From Bondarzewia mesenterica (lineage: Eukaryota; Basidiomycota; Agaricomycetes; Russulales; Bondarzewiaceae), in assembly GCA_004802705.1 (NCBI GenBank), contig SGPL01000200.1:31688-54131 (forward strand): 22,444 bases of DNA, written 5' to 3'. The notes beneath the pieces were generated by a model. That model was not told the origin of the DNA, made no database searches, and saw only the letters and a program-made list of their open reading frames with translations. Shown in pieces: positions 1-9,832 of this stretch; position 1 is the stretch's first letter; the number at the start of each line of letters is the position of its first letter. Both the position numbers and the translations under genes were made by a program.

Positions 1-1097
1 GNNNANNNGNGTAAGGNNANNAAGGACATCGGTCGTGGTGTCCTTTTGTCGTCGGAGCGTACGGCGCCTCTATGACTTTCGCTTTCCAGTCAGAATCATG
101 GTTGTCCGAGTTGCGACTATGCATACGCGTACTATCCGTACGTATCTGTACTCCGGAGTCCTGCTGCCCCATGGGGCATACATCTTCTCCACCGCCGTAG
201 TGCCAATCACACAAGGTTCATACCGTTGATGAACGACCCGATCACAGGGTCGCGTATTCGATCGAGTGAGTGGTTGATATGTCCCATTGAAACAATTTGT
301 AAGTGTCTTGCCTGCGGCCTCCTTGCTGCTGCGTATTACATAGGGCATATCCAGAATTCTTCAGGGTCACGAAGAACCCCGCATCACGGCATGTGTGGTC
401 TGCACCCTTGCTGCCACATATGTGGTTATCCACGCCCGATCAATTCTGGCACAGTCACGGTCAGATTATCTTTGGACTTGAATCATGCAGGTGCATACAG
501 TACTTTGAATCAAGCTGCAATGCCAGACATTTCCTGCGGTTCTCATGTCGATAAGCGATCGGAACAGTGGTGTGTGTCGTGGCTGCAGAAGAATGATGCA
601 TTAATTCGAAGTTGATCCTGAACGCAAAGAAGCAGAGCTACTTGTATAAACTATCGACTGGCATCCAGGGTGAGCTCTCCCTTCCGACTACAAATCCAAG
701 TGATCTTGTAAACCAGTGAGTTATCGGCCTATCAGGGCCTAAGTATCAGTCATATTCATGCCATTTGGAGTGCTAGTGAGCTCAGATTCTCAACGGCCCC
801 GTACGGGAAGTGATTCATCAGTCACTGGTTATGTACTTTCCTCCAGTCGAAAGATGTATGTCATGATCGTGCAGTGCAAGACGGTGATATGCACGCGACT
901 CGATACGAGGTCGAGGCTTGCTGGCCTTCAGAGTTCAATCAAAGTATCCATAAATCAATAGTTTGATTCCCAAAAGTACAACTTGTGCATAATACAGTAC
1001 AGATCCAGCAGACAAACATCCTTCTGGGATCTCGTCTACTGTACACCCCTACGGTCCCAAGCAAAAGAAACAAGCAAACCAGTAATATCTGAAGGAA
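1..1097. other. Left-edge region without a supportable gene
   Basis: The first 22 bases contain several Ns, suggesting a contig edge or low-quality sequence. I see only short overlapping open frames on both strands, without a recognisable domain, splice-linked continuation or low-complexity bias typical of coding sequence here. The right part must hold the 3' untranslated region of the minus-strand transcription factor ending at 1098. I see no transposon ends, tRNA or simple repeats. Confidence 0.6.
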
Positions 1098-4000
1098 TCA
1101 AGTCATCCCAAGCTGCGCGACGAAATCCTGCCACGTCCCCTGCATGGTCGCCTCCGGTGTCGTCGTGTTAGGCCCGCGCGGCTCCTCGGGCAACATTCCG
1201 CCCATATCCATCGTATAGAACCCCTCTAGCCCGTTCATCCCACTTGCACTGTAATCGAAAACAGGGAAGTACTGCGGGAAGTTGAGGTCCAGACCGGCCT
1301 GTGGATGCATTGAATGGGAAGGTTGTTGTGCTTGAGATGATGGGAACGGCACGGGACTAGAGAAAGCGGGTACGCCGGTGAAGTCAAAGAGCGAGGGGCC
1401 CGTTTGTTGGTATTGCATTGCGGGTGCGGGGTTGGCGGTCACGGTCTGAGGCTGTGGTTGAGTGGGCAATCCAACGAGAGCACCGCTGCCAACCGCTAAC
1501 GATGAGATGCTGGGCGGAAGAGAAATGGGCGCTCTGTTTATTGCCGTTGTCGCCGTTTGGGCACCAGTGGTCGGCAGTGGATTGGGCGTTAGAACAAATG
1601 TGCGAAGATAGTCCACCACATTCGGATCCATTGGGCCCTCTGTGGCCTGGTTCAGCGGCAGGGGAACAACAGGGTTCATGGATGTGGGCGAACGCTCGAT
1701 GACGACTGGAGAAGATGCAGTTGTCGAAGTTTGATTCTTGGATACCAGACGCATCTTGCCTCCAAGCATGAGAAGTTCATCCTCGTCCTCATCCTCATCC
1801 ATGGACGATGTGGATGGTGCACGGGCTTTATATCGCGTTGCAGGTTGCGCCTTGCCGTCCCGGAAGGTCTGCAAAACTTGTGCGCGCCTTTTGGCGTAGT
1901 TTTAACATGATGTCCTAAAGCAGAAGGTGGCCTGGGGTTTCAGCGGCATCGGTAACGGACATACGGGAGTTACATACCAACACCTTTCGAGCTCGGAAAC
2001 CCTGAGCAGTCCTCGAAAACAGTTCGCATGCTGAGTCAAGCTGGACGAGCGCCGAAGGAGATAGACTCATAGATGGGCATCGGGTAACTATTGCGCCCAA
2101 AACGATCTGCAATACATGATGAGCTGAGGTCAGACAGAGACCAAACTCGGCCGCATACCGCACAGGAAAACATATGTGTCCAAAGGAACCACAACCGCTC
2201 TGTGGGCTCCTTGGCCTGCGAGTGCAAATTGCGGATCAGAGCGACTAAGGAGCCCGCGCTACGGTACGCTGCGATGACGGAGGTGCCATATGGACTTCCC
2301 AGAGGGTCTTTCGGGTGATCGCTGAGCGCGCGCGCGAAGAAGCTGCGATGCATATAGAGTAGATCTGTTAGAGAAAAATGAAATCAATTAGACCAATTGC
2401 GAATGCGACTACGGGACCAACGAATACTAGGGTATCATAATCAAATACTTACTCATTTCACGCACGGCCAGTACCAAGTGGCGCTGAAGAATCATAGATA
2501 CAGGTTCGGGGATCAAATTCAGCTGGGATTCAGTGGAGTTGCCAAAGCCAGCAATTTGAAGAATTGGCGGTACTGGACAAGCTCGTAGCTTACGATCCAA
2601 TTGAAGGATGGTGGCGTAGGTGGGAGTTTTGGCACCGAAGGCCTGATCGTGTACGACAGACATGCCGACTGATGAGAAACGATGTTTCCAAGCATGGACT
2701 GAAAGAACGAGAAGAGAAGAACAAATCAGAGTTATATGCGAGCGAAGAGCATACTTCTAACGGTTATACTGACAGGCTTCCTCCGTTCCTGGAATATTTG
2801 GATGCGGCAGCTTGCAGTCAATCTGAGCCATAACAAAAGCTGGAGGGCGTCCAAAAGTGAGACACTAAATGTCGTTATGGGTAACTTTGTCTGGATCTGG
2901 AGGCGAACGAATATCTCACCTGCCAAGAATCGTAGACAAACAACTCCCAGAAAACTTCGCGTCTGCGACGAGTTTCTATTGGCTCAACGCCCAATCGGCC
3001 AGTATCACGATCTGCAGCACAACAAGTGTGCATTCATAATGAGTGGAAGGGCTACGTAAAAGTCTCGTGTCACTCACGTAGGCCAATCTATCAGACATAT
3101 TGACGGATCAGTGAAATTCATGCGGAACGAAGTATTTTCTCACACTCTGCGCGAGCTTGACGGCTAAGCCCATAATAGCCCAACGTGGGCCGGCATTTCC
3201 ACCGTGCCTATCAGCGAAGAACAGGTAAAAAGTCATCAAGAACTACAATGACATATCGACTCCAATATCAGAAGACGCGGAACAGAACAACCGGTTACGA
3301 CAACTTACCAGCGCCTGTACAGCTCCCAAAGTCGGCTCACTGAAAACGCTGTTTTGAAAGAGTGTCGCACGTGCAAGCTGGTGGTACTTTTCCGCCTCGA
3401 TGCTGTATGAGGGAAGCCGATCATCCATCAAGCTGCCAATAGCAAGGACCATGAACATGAGTGCCAAGCGTTGTGAGCGGACGATAAGCGGCTCGTCTGG
3501 GGTCGTCGACATCTGCGACTTGTAGATTGCCGAGTACACAGTCTCATTGAAATCAGCAACTGGGATTGGATTGTACCTGAATAAAATTCAGAGTATATGG
3601 TAAGCTGTTAAGCGAGGGGTACGCACATCCAGGCAGCATGCGAGAAGTATATATCGCGAAGCTCGGCTGCCTTATCCGCAGGTGGAAGATACCAGTATAA
3701 GCTGCGAAGGCGTTCGCTGATAGCTTCTGAGGTTTGCTTGTTCATCGGTGCCAAACGGAATGAGGAACTAATTTCGAGGATCTCGGGAGGAAGGATTCCT
3801 TGGAGATCGGCACTTCGATCGTCGGGACATTCTTCTTGCATGTCCTCATTCTGACGATATGATCACTTCAGTACCGTATAGGCAAGCATGTGGGAAGGAA
3901 CGCTATTACTTGCAAGAAGTACTATATGGAGGTTGATCAGTAAGCCTAAGAAATAGAAGGGAAGTTTGACGAACCCATGAATTCGCAGGTTGACCATAGT

Positions 4001-4662
4001 ACTTAGTTTGACCTGAATCAGAAATGGATAAGGTGCCGAACGAGTCAACATCGTCTGGATTTGTGTCGTCGTCTTCGGGCTGATTATTGACAGCATGGCT
4101 GCGGAGGGAGACATCCCGTTGAAGCGGGGCCTTCACCCGTAGAAGGTCGTCCGAGAGAAGAGGGTGGGTTTCGGAAGAAGTTTGTTTGTGTGAAACGCGG
4201 AGAGCATCCTCGAGCTCACGGACGCGAGTGCAGAGCTCTGTGATCTTCTCGTGTAGCTCTTGAGTAGATGCAAGTACGAAGCTGATAGAAGTAGAAAGTT
4301 GGTCAGAATACGCTTAAGCACGAAGACGATAGAGACATACCGATTTCCTTGACCGGTTGTAAGAGAGCCTGGTCCGAGGGTAAGTAAAGGCAAGGTTTGA
4401 ACAGCTCTCAAAAGTACTGTACCATCAGGACAGATAGCGCCACATCCACGTTTGACGCATGAGCTACATGGAATGTTTCGATCGCATCGAAGCTTCAATC
4501 TAAGACGAAGAGCCTGAGGGGTAGCGCTCTAACATTACAAGCACAAGACGAAGCTGACCTTCTGCATTCCGCGCAGGAGAGTCTAGTTGCACCTCTTCTC
4601 CGTTTCTTAACGGGCTCGGGGGCAGATGTAGGAGGTTCTGGTCGCTTGGATGAGGAAGACAT
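1098..4662 (-). CDS. Zn2Cys6 fungal-specific transcription factor (TF1), 15 exons
   Basis: Probable nuclear DNA-binding regulator; target genes unknown. The zinc cluster has Cys at residues 30, 33, 40, 46, 49 and 58, preceded by a basic KKRRR stretch and followed by a short coiled coil (about 70-98). A fungal-specific transcription factor domain (PF04082 type) spans roughly 250-500, including a GPRWAIMGL stretch and an IGLHRDTGR segment. The C-terminal third is Pro/Ser/Thr-rich with an acidic DEDEDEDE run. Exons on the minus strand: 4662-4559, 4499-4423, 4368-4341, 4281-3975, 3921-3910, 3850-3627, 3576-3309, 3242-3144, 3087-3078, 3011-2920, 2864-2774, 2698-2453, 2364-2159, 2106-1978, then the last exon to 1098. 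All phases agree. The start at 4662 was chosen because it resembles the TF2 N-terminus; an in-frame ATG also lies at 4710. The last exon needs either a distal acceptor (starts 1868, 887 aa) or a one-base correction near 1873-1876 (about 902 aa). Family assignment is firm; individual splice sites are inferred. Confidence 0.88.
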
Positions 4663-6167
4663 GGCGAGTATGATGGGATGAGAAGAGACAGGCCGTACTT
4701 GTGTGTTCAAGATTAGATGATGCAGTAAATAGGTTTTGGAATTTGGCGCCCGACTGGGCTACAATCCGCATCTGGAAATCCGAAATTCCCTGTCCGTTTA
4801 CGGCATCATTCAGTATCATTTCATCCCATTGTTACCACCTGTTACCGCCCAGTGATAAGTAACTTCGGAAGGCCTGACATCCCAATGATCCTGAAAAAAA
4901 AAAAATACCCCTGCGCAAAGATACGGACTCGGGTCGATACGCACTTTTCATGCTTGTTTCGTGCAACAAAATAAACTGCAGCAGAGCGCCAACAGAGCGC
5001 TCAGATCTTCCGACTCCGAGGGACCACAACGGCCCAGGTTCGGCCAAGGTCTTGTGGCTGTGCGTCTGTGTCAGCATCTCTTGTTCCGGGCCCGGTTGAT
5101 CACGGTGATACAAAAATCAACAAAGTATTCTTCGAGCATGAAACATCCGCTTCGCCCATTCAATCACATTTACTCGACGCTTCAAGTCGTCAATGCAATC
5201 CTTTGCCGCATCACCGCGTGACCCGCGTATCACGGCCTGTCAAAAAAGTATTTGATTTGCATATGTCACTGCTGCACTTACTACATCCTCATTCCTTGGT
5301 ACGTTCATGTCCAATGCATGGTCCATTCGCTGTCTCGTTATCACAAATCCGTTTCTGCGTTCTCACGATATCTTTCTTTGATGTACAGTGTGCATCGCAC
5401 GAAAGCGGCGGGAGGCACACGATTGTTGCACCAAACTCTGATGAAATTTTGATAAGGGAATAGTGAAAAATAGACCAAATCTCGCATTTTGGGAAAAAAT
5501 ACCATTTTGTTTGTTTTGGATATGTGTGTGGCCTTCTCCCTGTGTGACTTTGCTTCTCTGATGCCTCGTTCTGCATTGTAGCGTAGTCAACCAAACTCAA
5601 CATGTTTCCACGTTTCCAACAAAAGTGATTCTTTCACAAGAGTTGGCGCGATATTTTCCGATTATTATTATTATTAATTAGTATGTAATACTGCGATTAT
5701 TAAGAAATGATTCCCTAATAAGTACGGGAATCGTAATTACTTATCGCTCAAATTCTTACCACGACCGTTTACGACGGCGACGAAGTCACCGTCTTGTTTG
5801 TAGTAGAGATACATGAAAAATCTCAAAGCCTCATTTTTCGAAACTCGACATTTAACCATGAGAAAATAAAGTCAGTCGGAACACACTATGATGCATAGTG
5901 CGCACTGTGCATGCCCATGAGAGTATGTACAAGCTGAGCCTCAGATTCAGAAGGATAAGTCCTCGTATAGTTACAATAATGCAATAACTGTAGTCAGATC
6001 AAGTACGTAATACGAAGGAAGGCTGTGCGACTGGGCAACGTTGTCCAACACGGTCTCGTCGACGAGCACAGCGACAAAGAACCTCGCTGTATTGACGACT
6101 CGGTACATGCTTCACTCAGTTGTCAACGAGAGCCATCCTCTCAACTCAGTTCACAACGACGTTATAC
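4663..6167. promoter_or_regulatory. Divergent intergenic region between TF1 and the CCCH/Smr gene
   Basis: This 1.5 kb stretch lies between two start codons pointing away from each other, so it should contain both promoters and 5' untranslated regions. I see an A-run near 4893-4905 and an (ATT)5 tract at 5661-5675 in an AT-rich part around 5640-5760. No convincing TATA box or known binding site could be assigned, and the open frames here are short and overlap on both strands without domain signals. Confidence 0.5.
5661..5675. repeat. (ATT)5 microsatellite
   Basis: Five perfect ATT units inside an AT-rich stretch of the divergent intergenic region, about 500 bases upstream of the CCCH/Smr start codon. 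Probably a neutral simple repeat. Confidence 0.8.
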
Positions 6168-9085
6168 ATGTTGTCTTCTTTACTCTCCGTCCCACCGCCA
6201 CTGTCAGACTCTGGTAGCATATCAGACTCTGGTTCCATCTCTGGTCCCGACTTACCTCTCTCTGGCCCGCGTTTCCCACATACGCGTGCACAGCTCTCGG
6301 CCATAGCTCGTCAATATAAATCAGCAGACAGCTATGACAGTGATGCCGAGGGTGACGAGTTAAACCGCGTTAGCCCTGCCCTTGTTGCCAGGGTGGTTAG
6401 CCTCCTCGATCGCGAGCATGAGGATGAGCTCAAAGTTCTGCTCAAAGGTACCTACGGTGGCATAGATGAGGAAGCTGTAAGTATAGCGAAAATATCTCAT
6501 TATTGCGAGGCTTAGCATTCCGGTTAGCTCGAGCAGCATGTCTTAGACCTCATGCACAAGCATAGAGACGATGTCGCAGGCGTCCCTTTTCTTTTCCTGA
6601 CTTCAAGCCGCCGTCCCATCTCGCGTCCGTCGTCGCGCGCATCATCTCATTCGACGCGTCTTATTCCCAATCGTCCGGATACTCCCAACTCAGCTCCTAG
6701 TTCTCCTCTTGCTTATGTATTTCGTAGACCACACACCCCAATTACTTCTCCCCTCGGGACAGGCCATGGGCAAGCTTCCTCATATATGACTGCCCACAGT
6801 AACCATAGCGAGTCTCCTGCAGCCTCTCCGACACTCTCGTACGCGATGCCTCACACGCACTCCCTCTTCGCGAGCAGTCTCCCATCGTCTCCATTATCGT
6901 CTCCCCGGCTTCTGAACGCTAAAGCTTCGGAGTTTAGACCGCATCCTCGCCCTCTTTCTGCTGCTTCGTCAAACCCCAGTACTCTATCGGGTCTCCGGGC
7001 TGAGACGCCATCTCCTGATCTGTGGGCTCATAATCCGTCGAGAGCCACTTCAAACCTCGCCATTGCAGCCCCACTTGTTCCGGATGCTACATTGCTATCT
7101 CGCTCCACTACTCCTAACTCGTCTCTCCGCGCATCTATCCGTCCTGGTGAGGACGACGACGACGAAGATCCATTTGATCCGTTCGCCAGTAGCGCACCTC
7201 GATCATTCCACCCTCTCTCCAGTTCTGATTTTGATCCGCCATGGACCAATTCATCCACTTCAAACTCTTCATATTCTATGGAAGGTTATCTATCCTCTGA
7301 GCAGGTGTCTTCTCCGTATGCATCTCAGCCATCGCAGGACAACAGCTTGGGTGTCGATGCTGACTCTGCCGAACTGCTTACTGATGGTATGACGCCGTTC
7401 GATGTCTTATCATCTGTATTCGGGGCATCTCTTGCTTCTTCAGAACTTGAGGACGCTTTGGCCAGTAATGGATACGACTTTGAAAGGGCTATGGCATGGC
7501 TCGTGGACCGTACCGTACCACCGCAGCATCACACTTCCCCAAAATACCAAAATATGGGTGGACGGGTGTCCTTGGTTTCACGCGAAGGAGCTGGCACAGC
7601 CGGATTCGTCCGCGGCGGGAGGGCTGGGTACCAAGTGAACGCAGGAGGCACCAGAAACCCGCCGAGGTACATAAATGGTAGGCCCGTACAAGCCGGGAAT
7701 AGGGTTTGTCGCTACTTCTTAGCTGGGGAGTGTTTAAGGGCAGATTGTCGCTTCAGGCAAGTTTATCAAATATTCTTTCTAAGGTCAAATGCTGATGTGT
7801 TTACACGCAGCCATGATCTCGAGCGCGCGCTCTGCCGGTTCTGGTTAAGAGGAACGTGCGCGAAGCAAGAAAATTGCGAGTTTCTGCATCATCTCCCCAA
7901 GGATATCGACATGTCGGGCCTCAATTCGGCAATGTCTCATGCCGACTTGAACAATAATGACAGTGTGCGGAACGCCAGTCCTCCACTTGACGAATTTCCT
8001 GCGCTAGATTTTGCTCACTCTGAGGATGCGAAAGCCCGCCGTGGTAATTACTTCGGTCGCAACGATAGACCTCATTATGACCCGGGGCGGACGAGGTTTG
8101 CGGCCGCTGTCAAAAAGCCGCCACCGACCACTCCAGCGCTTGCTTACCAGCCCAGGGACCAGGCAACGCTCGCTGCGCGGAGAGAGGCAATGGGCAGCGC
8201 TGCGGAATCGCTCCATCATCGCACGGCCATCATTGCCCCAAAACCGTCACCGCGCCTCAAGCTGCACCCGCCAACCCTGTTGCCGACCCTGCCGACTGGT
8301 GAGTCGATCAACAAGCTGTACATGGCCTACCGCTCGCGCGCGCTCCAGTTGGGCGCCGCGCGCAATGCTTGTCTTTCTCGCGCCGCTGATGCATGGCGGC
8401 GTGGCGACGGGGCGGCCGCTAAACGTTTTAGCCGGGAGGGTCATGATCTAAATAGCAAGATGGCTACCGAAATGACTGGAGGCAGGGGTCACACTGGTGC
8501 GCGAGCGCGCTCAGCTGGCCGAGCAGGCCGTCAAGGAGCGAGATGCATCATGGTCAGACGATCCGAGGGATAGGACTAGCCGGGGACAGATATGTGGTGG
8601 AGGCCTTGGTGTTATCTTGGGCGTTGCACGAACCGACTCAGTCAGCGATAAAGGGAAGTTGAGCCCAGAGGAGAGGATGGAGTGTGTCTTAGACCTTCAC
8701 GGATTACATTCAAACGAGGCGACGGAGGCATTGGAGGAGTTTTTATTGGCTGTGAGTGCGGTCCCGATCTGTCGATTGATGAGAAGTGGACATTGACGAC
8801 GGCCACGTTGTGCGTGAATCTAGCTCGAGCGGGAACATTTCTATGGTTTAGGTGAGTTGATCCGTCGGTCGTGCTGGCAGTGTTACGGCGCTGACTGGCA
8901 ACGGCGGTATTTACTCAGTTTATTTGGTCGTCGGCGAAGAAAAACATACAGGCACGCAGGATATTGCGCGCGGTGCGTCGCGCGAACGTTTGGCCGCCGG
9001 GGTACGCGAATGGCTGCACCGGTGGGGATACCCTTGGAGTGAACGTGATGGCGTTATCTGCGTGGACCCGTTAACCCATATATGA
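6168..9085 (+). CDS. CUE-like / CCCH zinc finger / DUF1771 / Smr domain protein, 5 exons
   Basis: Probable cytoplasmic mRNA-binding or mRNA-surveillance protein of about 890 aa. A Ser/Pro-rich N-terminal half contains a PAM2-like motif LNAKASEFRP (232-241). A CUE/UBA-like helical segment follows (about 389-432). Then come two CCCH fingers: C-X7-C-X4-C-X3-H at 497-514 and C-X7-C-X5-C-X3-H at 521-539. DUF1771 spans about 681-731, and a C-terminal Smr domain (about 806-888) carries the LDLHGLH signature and a GEEKHT loop. Exons: 6168-6476, 6528-7756, 7811-8751, 8824-8851 (28 bases), 8919-9085. The second intron (7757-7810) has a GC donor. One base must be removed in the G4 run 8485-8488 to join DUF1771 to Smr. 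Smr proteins with CUE domains include yeast Cue2 and human N4BP2; Cue2 is an endonuclease of no-go decay. Similar function here is an inference. The ATG at 6168 was chosen because it opens the frame continuous with exon 2. Confidence 0.9.
6912..6941 (+). other. PAM2-like motif in the CCCH/Smr protein
   Basis: Codes for LNAKASEFRP, which matches the PAM2 pattern L-N-x-x-A-x-E-F-x-P that binds the MLLE domain of poly(A)-binding protein. It lies in the disordered Ser/Pro-rich half of the protein, as PAM2 motifs usually do. The match is by eye; binding is inferred. Confidence 0.6.
7757..7810 (+). other. GC-AG intron splitting the first CCCH finger
   Basis: The donor reads CAG|GCAAGT and the acceptor ACACGCAG|C. 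Removing it joins CRF to SH and restores C-X3-H of the first zinc finger. The only nearby GT (7761) gives the wrong reading phase. The intron is 54 bases, divisible by three, and has no stop, so an unspliced message would insert 18 residues before the zinc-binding His. Confidence 0.75.
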
Positions 9086-9832
9086 AGGTGATGAGACTAT
9101 TTGCGATTCTTGCCCTTGTTGTTTCAACCTCAAAAAGGAGTGTCTCAATTTGGTTCTTATCTTTTGTCTTCTGTTTCCTTTTTTCTTTCCATCTTCCGCT
9201 GATACGCCGAGTCGATGGAAAGAAAGGAAAGTTTGTTCGATTAGGGAAGTCATTCAAAGGGGAAGTGTGTATATCGTATCGATTAATTCTTGGGTTGTGC
9301 AAATACAGCGGGATTCTATGTACATAACTGTAACAATTCTTTCATCTTATACTTAAGTAGGTTTTGTAGATGTCGATGTCAGATGGCAATTGCACCCCCT
9401 TTCTTGTCTGTCGACTCTTTTGGAAGCACGATATACTGTACACAGCTGTCCACCGGCACCACTGCTTTCATCAGACATGAAGTACGTTGAAATATTACTC
9501 TGCCTCAGGGAGACCAATATTCATCGCCAGCGACGCAGCAACGTCAAATCACTGCCCGCTCGCAGACGCCCCCACACCAGTACTGCCACTATATACGCAG
9601 CACCCGACTTATCCGTCAATGCGCCTGCTATACTCAGATGCTCGGTCACCATGAGCAACCAGTGTTGAAACGTTGAGCGTTTGAACCAGTACTTATACTG
9701 TGCCCAAAACGGTGTGCCAGCGCAAAGCTGTCTCCACCACGTGAAGGTGCTTTGTCATGTACTACTAGAGACCGGGAAGTGTTGCTATACAACGCCGTGA
9801 ATATCGTCCCGTTTCTCCCGCCGACCACTACA
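9086..9832. other. Intergenic region upstream of the coiled-coil gene
   Basis: Contains the 3' untranslated region of the CCCH/Smr gene and the promoter of the next gene. Open frames are short and on both strands. A T-rich stretch at about 9150-9200 and a CACGTG hexamer at 9738-9743 are the only features I note. Confidence 0.5.
9738..9743. promoter_or_regulatory. CACGTG E-box upstream of the coiled-coil gene
   Basis: A CACGTG palindrome 90 bases before the proposed start codon at 9833. This is the classical core bound by bHLH factors such as Cbf1/Pho4 in fungi. A single hexamer can occur by chance. Confidence 0.25.

Noticed and set aside
226..615. Open frame of 129 codons at the left edge, plus strand
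   Set aside because: Cys/His-rich by chance; no spacing of a known finger, no splice partner, and overlapping frames are open on the other strand.
2564..3059. Plus-strand open frames within the TF1 region
   Set aside because: They are antisense to TF1 exons and introns whose phases all agree with the family sequence.
9054..9327. Open frames on both strands after the CCCH/Smr stop, one with a hydrophobic start
   Set aside because: No ORF continuation or domain. The hydrophobic stretch comes from T-rich 3' untranslated sequence.
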